From Aquimarina spinulae (lineage in GTDB: Bacteria > Bacteroidota > Bacteroidia > Flavobacteriales > Flavobacteriaceae): a stretch of 64,000 nucleotides of DNA. Within the stretch, counting starts at the first letter, position 1; each line of letters opens with the position of its first letter. The stretch is taken from contig NZ_CALSBP010000002.1 in NCBI RefSeq assembly GCF_943373825.1, positions 609,501 through 673,500 on the forward strand. The letters are read 5' to 3'. A program made the translations under genes and the position numbers. Shown here one piece after another: positions 36,490-44,604 of the stretch. The notes beneath the pieces were generated by a model. That model saw nothing but the letters and a program-made list of their open reading frames with translations. It was not told the origin of the DNA and did not search any database.

Positions 36490-36756
36490 ATGGGTTTAAC
36501 AAATAATGATATTTTTAAAAAATTAAGAGTTGCACATAAATTACGCGATGACGATATTGTAAAAATCTGTGCATTGGTAGATTTTAAAGTAACCAAAAGC
36601 GAGCTAGGTGCATTTTTTAGGAATGAAAACCACCCAAAATACATGGAATGTGGTGATCAAATACTACGCAACTTCTTAAATGGGCTAATTATTCATCTTA
36701 GAGGTCCGATGCCCGAAAAAAAGAAAGACACTACAAAGAATAAGAACACCAACTAA
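36490..36756 (+). CDS. DUF1456 family protein, single-repeat form
   Basis: The 88-residue protein matches one repeat of DUF1456 (YehS-like): LTNNDIFKKLRVAHKLRDDDIVKICAL (about 3-29) and SELGAFFRNENHPKYMECGD near 37-56. Typical members have two such repeats in about 150 residues, so this is a half-length form. The C-terminal tail is lysine-rich and likely disordered. It may be a small nucleic-acid-binding protein, but the family function is unknown. Confidence 0.75.
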   Translation: MGLTNNDIFKKLRVAHKLRDDDIVKICALVDFKVTKSELGAFFRNENHPKYMECGDQILRNFLNGLIIHLRGPMPEKKKDTTKNKNTN

Positions 36757-36835
36757 CGTTTTTTACTTCAAAATAAATGCTTAATTTGGTTGAGATTAAT
36801 AATTTTTACTCAACAATTATTCAACTTAAGTATCT

Positions 36836-38440
36836 ATGCTTACTGCAGCCGAAAAACAATTGTTTAGAGAAGAGCTTTTTTGTCATTTAGACGGGATTGC
36901 TGTAGCCCCTGTTGCCTATTCTCTTTATAAAAACAATATTACCGATTATTTAATTAGCAATAAAGAAACATCAGTTTCACAAATTGCAGCATCTCATAAG
37001 ACCAATGAAGGATATCTAAATATTGCTCTGCGTATACTAAGCGCTCAAGGTTGGCTGGATTACAAAGTAAATAAGGATGATGTAATTATAAAAACCAATG
37101 CACTTTCTGAATTGGCTTTTAATCATTTTTATCTATATGAAGACGTGGTTAATCTATTGGAATATTCTGGTAAATTTCACCCTCGAAAGTTTGAATTAGA
37201 GCCTTTTCATAAACTAGAACAGCTATTTAAAAAATATCCAAACCGCTTTAGCTTACCCTCTGAAAAAGATAGTACAATTACTCAAATCCAAGATCAAATC
37301 CTTAAACATATTGAAGGTATTCTGGTAGGGCCAACTACAGTACATTTGGGTATGGGCGGAATGTTTCATAAATATTTTATGGAAGCATCTTTTAGCGCAG
37401 ATGAATACCACAAATTTCCAGAAAGCTTTAACACCATTCTTACATTCTTAAGTTATCTGGGGTGGTTTAGCAAATCAAATGGGAACTATACTTTTACCAA
37501 TAAAGGATTATTTTTTGCAAAAAGGGCTTCTGCCTATGGTGTTACTGTTTCCTACATCCCCATGTTTCGACAAATGGATGCTTTATTATTTGGTGACCCC
37601 AATGTATTATGGGAGCCCCAGAGTGATACCGAAATACATGTAGATCGAGAAATGAATGTATGGGGAAGTGGAGGTGCACATACTACCTATTTCAAAAAGA
37701 TTGATGAAATCATTATTAGTCTGTTTAACAAACCTCTGGATGAGCAACCCAAAGGAATTCTAGACATGGGGTGTGGTAATGGTGCTTTTTTAATTCATCT
37801 TTTTGAGGTTATAGAATCCAAAACACTTCGTGGCAAACACTTAGATGATTATCCATTATTTTTGGTCGGTGCAGACTACAATAAAGCGGCTTTAAAAGTT
37901 ACCAGAGCTAATTTAATTCAGGCAGACATATGGGCCAAAGTTATCTGGGGAGACATCAGCGATCCTGACTTATTAGAAAAAGACCTAAAAGAAAACTATA
38001 CTATAGCACTAAAAGATTTATTATCGGTAAGAACATTCCTAGATCACAATAGGATCTGGAGCGATCCCATTTCACAACTGGATACTCCTAGCCAATCTAC
38101 TGGTGCATTTGCTTATCGGGGAAAACGACTGCTTAATAGCGATGTCGAAAGAAATTTAAAAGATCATTTTAAAAAGTGGGCTCCACATATTGAAAAATTT
38201 GGATTAATCGTCATAGAACTACATACGATATCTCCAGAATTAACCGCTAAAAACCTTGGTAAAACTGCAGCTACTGCTTATGATGCTACGCATGGATTTT
38301 CTGATCAGTATATTTTAGAGATCGATTCTTTCTTAAAAGTAATTGAGGAAGTAGGGTTAAAAAGTGATGACAAATACTTTTCTAAGTTTCCGAATTCTGA
38401 TCTGGCAACGGTAAGTATTAATTATATTATTGGTAAATAA
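36836..38440 (+). CDS. Large class I SAM-dependent methyltransferase with duplicated N-terminal helical domain
   Basis: The 534-residue protein has SAM motif I GILDMGCGNGAFLIHLFE near 307-324, an acidic motif II VGADYNKAALKV near 345 and a WGDISDPDLLEKDL segment. The first 250 residues contain two similar blocks, HLDGIAVAPVAYSLYKNNIT...LSAQGWLDYK and HIEGILVGPTTVHLGMGGMF...LSYLGWFSKS, like tandem winged-helix-type domains. LKDLLSVRTFLDHNRIW near 400 may shape the active site. The acceptor is unknown. It is probably co-transcribed with the unknown gene 22 nt downstream. Confidence 0.75.
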   Translation: MLTAAEKQLFREELFCHLDGIAVAPVAYSLYKNNITDYLISNKETSVSQIAASHKTNEGYLNIALRILSAQGWLDYKVNKDDVIIKTNALSELAFNHFYLYEDVVNLLEYSGKFHPRKFELEPFHKLEQLFKKYPNRFSLPSEKDSTITQIQDQILKHIEGILVGPTTVHLGMGGMFHKYFMEASFSADEYHKFPESFNTILTFLSYLGWFSKSNGNYTFTNKGLFFAKRASAYGVTVSYIPMFRQMDALLFGDPNVLWEPQSDTEIHVDREMNVWGSGGAHTTYFKKIDEIIISLFNKPLDEQPKGILDMGCGNGAFLIHLFEVIESKTLRGKHLDDYPLFLVGADYNKAALKVTRANLIQADIWAKVIWGDISDPDLLEKDLKENYTIALKDLLSVRTFLDHNRIWSDPISQLDTPSQSTGAFAYRGKRLLNSDVERNLKDHFKKWAPHIEKFGLIVIELHTISPELTAKNLGKTAATAYDATHGFSDQYILEIDSFLKVIEEVGLKSDDKYFSKFPNSDLATVSINYIIGK

Positions 38441-38462
38441 CAATTTAATCAGCTTATAAACT

Positions 38463-39185
38463 ATGAGTGCTTTATATAGTGTAACCCATGTAAAAACAGA
38501 AACCAAGCCATTCTATTTCTCTGAAAAGGATTCTGGTTTCAGAGAATCTATTGGTCCAAACTTAAGAATACTTGCGCCATTGTATAACTCTATTAAAGGA
38601 GAATTTCCGGAATATGATCATAATGATATCGGTGATTTTTATCCCTGGTTTAAAATAGAACTTACAAAAGCAACAGATACTATTTTGAAAGAAATTATTG
38701 CTTTAGCAATAGATGGTATACCTTACAATTGCAATCCTAGTGAAATTTTAATAAAAATGGAGATTCCAGGTTTTAATCTATGGGAATTTTGTGTTCTTGA
38801 AAAAACTGAAGATGCATTGTCGTTAGGAAGAGATATTTTAATGCTACAAGGGGTTCTTTGCGATGCTTTCCCAAGACGTTTTGCACCACCAACGCTAGCT
38901 TGTGTAGAGCTTTATGGATTTGAAATCCACCCAGATATTGATTCTTTTAAGGTAAAAGATCAAGCAATGGCGGTTAGATTATTAACAGAAACTAATGATC
39001 AGCATCCGCTTTATGATTTTTTCCCTGAACCTATAGAAGAAGATTATGATAGCATGATGGATGTAATTTTTAGAATTGAAGAATATAAAGACAAAAATGA
39101 AACCTATGCTATATGGTTACCAGTACATTTATCAGGAAACATAAAAAACAATTTTACCTGGGACTCTACAGCTTTTCCTTATTAG
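38463..39185 (+). CDS. Protein of unknown function paired with the large methyltransferase
   Basis: The 240-residue, acidic, soluble protein has no family I can recognise. It lacks a signal peptide and transmembrane segments. Conserved-looking islands include FYFSEKDSGFRESIGPNLR (about 18-36), FPEYDHNDIGDFYPWFKIEL near 48-67 and FPRRFAPPTLACVELYGFEIH near 136-156. The start is an ATG 22 nt after the methyltransferase stop, and a strong terminator follows, so the two genes form one unit. It may supply the substrate or carrier for methylation, but this is inference. Confidence 0.6.
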   Translation: MSALYSVTHVKTETKPFYFSEKDSGFRESIGPNLRILAPLYNSIKGEFPEYDHNDIGDFYPWFKIELTKATDTILKEIIALAIDGIPYNCNPSEILIKMEIPGFNLWEFCVLEKTEDALSLGRDILMLQGVLCDAFPRRFAPPTLACVELYGFEIHPDIDSFKVKDQAMAVRLLTETNDQHPLYDFFPEPIEEDYDSMMDVIFRIEEYKDKNETYAIWLPVHLSGNIKNNFTWDSTAFPY

Positions 39186-39270
39186 CACATCAAGCTTAAA
39201 AAGAAGTAAGTAATTCAATCTGAATCCCAAAAATTAATATTCTGTCAAGGAGCTGTACTATTGAAAAATA

Positions 39271-39304
39271 AAAAAGTCCCGGTTGATGATTCCCAGGACT
39301 TTTT
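39271..39304. terminator. Bidirectional rho-independent terminator
   Basis: AAAAAGTCC (39271-39279) pairs with GGACTTTTT (39296-39304); it lies between convergent genes ending at 39185 and 39328. Confidence 0.85.
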
Positions 39305-39327
39305 ATGCATTCACATGTTTTACAACC

Positions 39328-39660
39328 TTATTCTTCTACGATACGCACAGGCATCTTGAATACTTTAGCTTCAGAACCATATTGTGTTCCTACTTTTTTA
39401 TAATTTAATCGACTCTTAATAAAACCATCTAAGGTTTCACTTTTAGAATCAACAGATAATACTACGATTTCACCTTTACTATTTAAAGTAAATGTTACAT
39501 AGGCTGTTAATTCTTTTTTAATCTTAAAAGATGGTTTCTTTAATAATGTTTTAATCTCTTTATTAAGAGCGTTTTCTATTTTTGTTGGATTAGTACCCGC
39601 ACTTGCGACACTACTTATTGCAAAGGCAACGGCCAAAAGTAATACATTCAATTTTTTCAT
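39328..39660 (-). CDS. Small secreted protein of unknown function
   Basis: The 110-residue protein begins with a Sec signal peptide (MKKLNVLLLAVAFAISSVASAG). The mature domain has the pattern KKELTAYVTFTLNSKGEIVVLSVDS (about 48-72), followed by SRLNYKKV and MPVRIVEE, which resembles the small alpha-beta TonB C-terminal-like fold. No membrane anchor follows, so a periplasmic location is likely. The role is not known. Confidence 0.65.
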   Translation of the reverse strand: MKKLNVLLLAVAFAISSVASAGTNPTKIENALNKEIKTLLKKPSFKIKKELTAYVTFTLNSKGEIVVLSVDSKSETLDGFIKSRLNYKKVGTQYGSEAKVFKMPVRIVEE

Positions 39661-39810
39661 GATCTATTCGTTTTTATTGATTTATACTTATAAGACCATT
39701 GATTATCCAAATTTGTTACACTAAACAGGAATATTTAACACAGATTAACAAACTAATCAAATGCAATTAACATAGAAACTCCCTAAAAAAGGCACCTCCC
39801 AGCTCTTGTG

Positions 39811-40317
39811 TTAATCTCTTGTAAGTTGAGTAATTATATTCTTGTGTTTTGGAAATTGCTGAATTAAGTCTTTTCTTTCTGCCAATTCAAAATCATCGAA
39901 ATCAAAACCTGGCGATACTGTACACCCTACTAAAGAATAACTACTTTCTTTTTTCACACTAGAAGCAAACCAGCAACCGGCAGGAACCACCAATTGAGGC
40001 AGCTCTCCTTCTTCTAAATTCATACCTACAGAATAGCGATGATATTCTCCTTCTAAATCGATAACATGTACAAACAAAGAAGCTCCTTCATAATAATGCC
40101 ATATTTCATCCTGATTAATTTTATGAAACGCCGAAAAATTGTCTGAGGTAAGAAGAAAGTAGATAGCAGTACAATAATTACGTTCTCCACTATATTCCTT
40201 ACTTAACACATGTTGAGGAATAACGCCTTCGCTTCTATAGGTTTCTTTATAAAACCCACCTTCAGGATGTGGGTTCATATCTAATTTCTGAACTATTTTT
40301 TCTATCCTTGTATTCAT
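39811..40317 (-). CDS. Cupin domain-containing protein (DUF985)
   Basis: The 168-residue protein fits the DUF985 cupin family: MNPHPEGGFYKETYRS near 14-29, YCTAIYFLLTSDNFSAFHKINQDEIWHYYEG near 48-78 with the metal-binding histidines, and the VPAGCWFASSV near 112-122. It is a single-domain beta-barrel protein. The reaction is unknown; structures of related proteins suggest a small-molecule binder. It has its own gene with the sucC terminator upstream. Confidence 0.85.
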   Translation of the reverse strand: MNTRIEKIVQKLDMNPHPEGGFYKETYRSEGVIPQHVLSKEYSGERNYCTAIYFLLTSDNFSAFHKINQDEIWHYYEGASLFVHVIDLEGEYHRYSVGMNLEEGELPQLVVPAGCWFASSVKKESSYSLVGCTVSPGFDFDDFELAERKDLIQQFPKHKNIITQLTRD

Positions 40318-40353
40318 GGCATTTATATTTTAGGTGTTTTTTTTATAAAAAAA

Positions 40354-40380
40354 AGAAGCGATCATCAATAGATCGCTTCT
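40354..40380 (-). terminator. Terminator after sucC
   Basis: AGAAGCGATC and GATCGCTTCT form a perfect 10-bp stem with a 7-nt loop. On the minus strand it is followed by a run of T residues, 27 bp after the sucC stop. Confidence 0.85.
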
Positions 40381-40406
40381 AATATATACTAAAATCTGAT
40401 TAGTTA

Positions 40407-41600
40407 TTACGCTAATACTGCCTGTACTTTATCGGCAGCTTCCTGAAACTGTACTGCACTTTGTACATCTAACCCACTATTGTCAATTAATTCTTTTGCG
40501 ATATCAGCATTAGTACCTTGCAAACGAACTATAATTGGCACATTAATCGCATCACCCATATTTTTATATGCGTCTACAACTCCTTGTGCTACTCGATCAC
40601 AACGAACGATACCACCAAAAATATTGATTAGAATTGCTTTTACATTTGGATCTTTAAGGATGATTCTAAATGCTGTTTCTACACGTTTTGCATCAGCAGT
40701 ACCTCCTACATCAAGGAAATTTGCTGGCTCTCCTCCTGCTTGCTTAATCAAATCCATTGTTGCCATTGCAAGACCAGCACCATTTACCATACATCCTACA
40801 TTTCCATCAAGGTCAACATAATTAAGTCCTACTTCTTTTGCTTCAACCTCGATTGCATTTTCCTCTCTGATATCACGCATATCTACATAGTTCTTATGGC
40901 GATATAATGCATTATCATCTAAAGTCACCTTGGCATCTACTGCCATAATTTTATCATCACTTGTTTTAAGAACAGGGTTTATCTCGAATAAAGATGCATC
41001 TGATTTAACATAAGCTGTATATAATGCCATTACAAATTTGGTCATTTCTTTAAAAGCGGCTCCGCTTAATCCCAAATTGAAAGCAACACGTCTTGCCTGA
41101 AAAGGAAGTAACCCAACAGATGGATCAACTTCTTCTGTAAAAATTAGATGAGGAGTTTTTTCTGCTACAGTTTCGATATCCATACCACCTTCTGTAGAAT
41201 ACATAATCATATTACGTCCAGAAGTACGGTTTAGCAATACCGACATATAAAATTCATTCGGTTCGCTATCTCCAGGATAATATACATCTTCTGCAACTAA
41301 TACCTGGTGAACTTTCTTACCTTCTGCCGAAGTTTGAGGAGTAATCAAATTCATTCCTATGATTTGTTCTGCTACTTCTTCTACTTCCTTAAGGTTTTTA
41401 GCAAGTTTTACTCCACCACCTTTTCCTCGTCCACCGGCGTGAACTTGCGCTTTAATTACATGCCATTCTGTTCCGGTTTCTGTAGTAAGTTGTTTTGCCG
41501 CAGCTACAGCCTCGTTTGCATTTTGTGCTACAATACCGCGCTGTATACGCACGCCAAAGCTATTTAATATCTCTTTACCCTGATACTCGTGTAAGTTCAT
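40407..41600 (-). CDS. sucC: Succinyl-CoA synthetase subunit beta (ADP-forming)
   Basis: The 397-residue protein is the standard size for the beta subunit. The N-terminus is MNLHEYQGKEILNSFGVRI, the ATP-grasp region has KAQVHAGGRGKGGGVKLAKN (about 50-69), and the C-terminus has the CoA-ligase region ILINIFGGIVRCDRVAQGV near 318-336. With the alpha subunit (not in this window) it interconverts succinyl-CoA and succinate with substrate-level phosphorylation in the TCA cycle. It has its own promoter and terminator, so it is monocistronic here, separate from sucD. Confidence 0.96.
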   Translation of the reverse strand: MNLHEYQGKEILNSFGVRIQRGIVAQNANEAVAAAKQLTTETGTEWHVIKAQVHAGGRGKGGGVKLAKNLKEVEEVAEQIIGMNLITPQTSAEGKKVHQVLVAEDVYYPGDSEPNEFYMSVLLNRTSGRNMIMYSTEGGMDIETVAEKTPHLIFTEEVDPSVGLLPFQARRVAFNLGLSGAAFKEMTKFVMALYTAYVKSDASLFEINPVLKTSDDKIMAVDAKVTLDDNALYRHKNYVDMRDIREENAIEVEAKEVGLNYVDLDGNVGCMVNGAGLAMATMDLIKQAGGEPANFLDVGGTADAKRVETAFRIILKDPNVKAILINIFGGIVRCDRVAQGVVDAYKNMGDAINVPIIVRLQGTNADIAKELIDNSGLDVQSAVQFQEAADKVQAVLA

Positions 41601-41631
41601 ACTATTATTTTTTTGCCTTTTTTAGGAGTTC

Positions 41632-41664
41632 CAAAAATAGGAAAAGTGAAGTTATTGTGCCAAT
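41632..41664 (-). promoter_or_regulatory. sucC promoter (ATTG -33, TATTTTTG -7)
   Basis: On the minus strand TTG (41661-41663) is followed by 21 bp and the box TATTTTTG (41639-41632), matching the Bacteroidota TTTG-N19/21-TAnnTTTG rule. The box ends about 31 bp before the sucC ATG. Confidence 0.65.
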
Positions 41665-41752
41665 CTTTTTATAGTAAAAAAAACCAACCTCTTTTTACCC
41701 CATAATCCATCAAAAAAATGTGTGAATACAGGTAAAGATCGTCTCTTATTCA

Positions 41753-42388
41753 TTACAGTTTAAAATCTTCAAAGTCTAAAGGATCGAAATTTTTAAAATG
41801 CCCATTCATTTTGATTGCTTTTTTAGCATTATTCATTTCTCTCACCACCGGAATTGTTTTTTTAAGATGACTAATCAAATATTTTAGTCTTTCTACCTCA
41901 TTCCGAAGTTTCAACAAATGATATTCTTGATGTAAAGCCAATCCTATTTTATGCGCTACCTGATAACTAACAAAAGGAATATCAAATACAGGAGGGTTAT
42001 CTATCGTTAATTCTACATATAGAATAGCGATATTTTTAAGCAATTCTTCCTGCAACTCTTCTTCACTACTATCATTATCCCTAAGGAATTCTACCTCTCC
42101 TCCTGCGTATAGTTTACCAGGAAATTGCTGGTAAAAGTTTGTGATTCTAAAAATTCTTATCCCTTCGCATATCACATCACTCTCTCCTCCCGGGTATTTC
42201 TGAGCTATTTTTTGAAGTTTTACCTCAGTACCATATTCCAATTTTTGGTCAATATATGTGGGTATACCAAACAAACCCCCTTCTTCTTCACAATCATTAA
42301 TTAATTGTTGATACCTTTTTTCAAAAATATGTAAAGACAATCGCTCCTTGGGATAAACAACGGTTTGTAATGGAAAAAGAGGTAACAT
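41753..42388 (-). CDS. LON peptidase substrate-binding-domain protein
   Basis: The 211-residue protein has the N-terminal Lon domain only: MLPLFPLQTVVYPKERLSLHIFEKRYQQLI (seen around residues 1-30), EEGGLFGIPTYI near 36-47 and the VICEGIRIFRITNFYQ near 72-87. The AAA+ and serine-protease parts of Lon are absent. Such stand-alone domains are common in bacteria and may bind unfolded proteins or act as regulators; the role is not established. It is a single gene divergent to lysA. Confidence 0.85.
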   Translation of the reverse strand: MLPLFPLQTVVYPKERLSLHIFEKRYQQLINDCEEEGGLFGIPTYIDQKLEYGTEVKLQKIAQKYPGGESDVICEGIRIFRITNFYQQFPGKLYAGGEVEFLRDNDSSEEELQEELLKNIAILYVELTIDNPPVFDIPFVSYQVAHKIGLALHQEYHLLKLRNEVERLKYLISHLKKTIPVVREMNNAKKAIKMNGHFKNFDPLDFEDFKL

Positions 42389-42526
42389 AATTTTTTTATT
42401 AAATGTACTAATTAAGACTGTTTATATTCCTTAAACGCAAGTTAAAAATCTTAATTTCTCTTATGCGTTATATTTTTTCTTTTCAAGACACAGATATCTC
42501 TAATTTTATTGATAATTTCGTAGGCT

Positions 42527-42534
42527 TAAATTTG
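42527..42534 (+). promoter_or_regulatory. Predicted -7 box (TAAATTTG) of lysA
   Basis: It matches TAnnTTTG and ends 7 nt before the ATG at 42542; a T-rich word 19 bp upstream (TTTT at 42504) may serve as -33. The mRNA is probably leaderless. Confidence 0.5.
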
Positions 42535-42541
42535 TGACACA

Positions 42542-43771
42542 ATGGAAAATGAAAATTTATTAGCAATTGCAAATGAGTTTGGGAGTCCAGTTTATGTATA
42601 TGACTCCTCAAAAATTATCTCACAGTATGATCGTCTTTCTGATGCTTTTAAGAAAGTCAAACGGTTAAAACTTAATTATGCAGTCAAGGCACTGTCTAAT
42701 ATTGCTATTTTAAAGTTGATGAATTCATTAGGAGCCGGGCTAGACACTGTTTCTGTTCAAGAAGTAGAACTAGGATTAAAGGCTGGTGTCAAACCAGGTA
42801 ATATTGTTTTTACTCCTAATGGGGTTTCTCTTGAAGAAATAGAAGAAGTTTCTGCCTTAGGCGTACAAATAAATATTGATAATCTTTCTATCCTGGAGCA
42901 ATTCGGTACAAAACACCCTAATGTCCCAGTATGCATCCGTATGAATCCACATGTCATGGCAGGAGGAAACAGTAAAATATCGGTAGGTCATATAGATAGT
43001 AAATTTGGGATATCAATTCATCAAATACCACATATCCTTAGGATTGTAGAAAACACAGGAATGCGTATTAATGGAGTACATATGCATACAGGTAGTGATA
43101 TTCTGGATATTGAAGTATTTCTACGAGCCTGCGAAATACTTTTTGAAACTGCCATGAATTTCAAAAATCTTGATTTTATCGATTTTGGAAGTGGATTTAA
43201 AGTACCTTATAAATTAGGTGATATTGAAACTAATATTGAGGAGTTTGGCAGTAAAATGACTAAACGTTTTAATACTTTTTGCAAAGAATATGGCAAAGAA
43301 CTAACGCTAGGTTTTGAACCCGGTAAATTTCTGGTGAGTGAAGCGGGATACTTTTTGGCTAAAGTAAATGTAATCAAACAAACTACATCTACTGTTTTTG
43401 CCGGAATTGATAGTGGCTTTAATCACTTCATTCGACCGATGTTCTATAATTCTCATCATGAGATTCTTAATATTTCTAATCCAAAAGGAAGAGAACGATT
43501 TTATTCGGTAGTTGGATACATTTGCGAAACAGATACTTTTGCTACAAATAGAAGGATTTCTGAAATTAATGAAGGCGATACTATTGCTTTTAAAAATGCA
43601 GGTGCTTACTGTTTTTCTATGTCTAGTAATTACAATTCTCGTTATCGCCCGGCAGAAGTATTATGGCATGAAGGAAAAGCGCATTTGATTCGTAAGCGCG
43701 AAACATCTGAAGATCTTACAAGAAATCAAGTAGACATTGATGTTTTTTCCAAAGTTGCTGAAACGACATAA
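42542..43771 (+). CDS. lysA: Diaminopimelate decarboxylase
   Basis: The 409-residue protein is a fold-III PLP enzyme. The PLP lysine is in LNYAVKALSN (K48), the H-glycine pattern is VHMHTGSDI near 179-187, and the FIDFGSGFKVPYK and GFEPGKFLVSEAG segments follow. The C-terminal GAYCFSMSSNYNSRYRPAEVL near 358-378 contains the other substrate-binding residues. It decarboxylates meso-diaminopimelate to lysine, the last step of lysine synthesis. It is monocistronic with a strong terminator after it. Confidence 0.93.
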   Translation: MENENLLAIANEFGSPVYVYDSSKIISQYDRLSDAFKKVKRLKLNYAVKALSNIAILKLMNSLGAGLDTVSVQEVELGLKAGVKPGNIVFTPNGVSLEEIEEVSALGVQINIDNLSILEQFGTKHPNVPVCIRMNPHVMAGGNSKISVGHIDSKFGISIHQIPHILRIVENTGMRINGVHMHTGSDILDIEVFLRACEILFETAMNFKNLDFIDFGSGFKVPYKLGDIETNIEEFGSKMTKRFNTFCKEYGKELTLGFEPGKFLVSEAGYFLAKVNVIKQTTSTVFAGIDSGFNHFIRPMFYNSHHEILNISNPKGRERFYSVVGYICETDTFATNRRISEINEGDTIAFKNAGAYCFSMSSNYNSRYRPAEVLWHEGKAHLIRKRETSEDLTRNQVDIDVFSKVAETT

Positions 43772-43802
43772 TAATATCTAATTTAAAATATTATTTCTTT
43801 AT

Positions 43803-43838
43803 AAAATCCTTTTGTGATATCATACACAAAAGGATTTT
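43803..43838 (+). terminator. Rho-independent terminator after lysA
   Basis: A 14-bp perfect stem (AAAATCCTTTTGTG and its complement), an 8-nt loop and a T-run follow the lysA stop by about 30 bp. Confidence 0.9.
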
Positions 43839-43897
43839 TTTATACACTTAAGATATAATATATTATTTTTAATGACCTAACGGCTAACTAAATAATT

Positions 43898-44479
43898 ATG
43901 AATTTCAAAAAAACTATAGCAAAAATATTTCTTGATCTTATACCTGTAGCCATTGGAGTTTATGTTGGGATTTTAGGAAGTAATTGGAATGAAAACCTAA
44001 AGACAATAGAATCTAAAGATCGAACTATAGAGAGCATAAAAAAAGAAATAGAAAAAAATAAAAGTTTAATTCTGGAAGTGAAAGACTATCATGTATGGGT
44101 AAATGAAAAAATAAAAAAAATGCCGAGAATTGAATCACCTAAAGACACTATAAGTTTAGATTTTTGGAGAGGACTTAGAATACCAAGATTACAAAAATCT
44201 GCATACCAAACTGCAATACAAACCGGTATAATCGGTGAAATAAAAATAGATCTTTTAGAAAAAATGAATGAAGTATACCTACAAATAGACCTATACAATC
44301 AATTTAGAAATACAGCTATGCAAGGCCTCTATGCCAACGATTTTTCTGACATCAAAAACTTTAATAAGATTGCTTCTTTTTTAGGTGTAACAATGGTAGA
44401 TTTATATTATCTCGAAAATGAAATAATCGAAAAGTTCAAAACTTGCCTTTCAGAAATTGATAAAACAAGTAAAGAATAA
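43898..44479 (+). CDS. DUF6090-like membrane-anchored protein of unknown function
   Basis: The 193-residue protein has one N-terminal transmembrane segment (LIPVAIGVYVGILG, about 14-27) followed by NWNENLKTIESKDRTIESIKKEIEKNK, the pattern I associate with DUF6090-type small membrane proteins in Bacteroidota. The remainder is helical and probably periplasmic or cytoplasmic coiled coil. It has no recognised motif and no operon partner. Assignment to DUF6090 is tentative. Confidence 0.6.
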   Translation: MNFKKTIAKIFLDLIPVAIGVYVGILGSNWNENLKTIESKDRTIESIKKEIEKNKSLILEVKDYHVWVNEKIKKMPRIESPKDTISLDFWRGLRIPRLQKSAYQTAIQTGIIGEIKIDLLEKMNEVYLQIDLYNQFRNTAMQGLYANDFSDIKNFNKIASFLGVTMVDLYYLENEIIEKFKTCLSEIDKTSKE

Positions 44480-44604
44480 TATACATATTATATTAAGCTA
44501 AGTATTCAAAAAAAATACCTATTTAAATTTACTATAACTAGTGATGGCATGTAAAGTAAATCTTTTGTATCCAGACAAGGTTTAATTTACACTCTCAACT
44601 AGTA

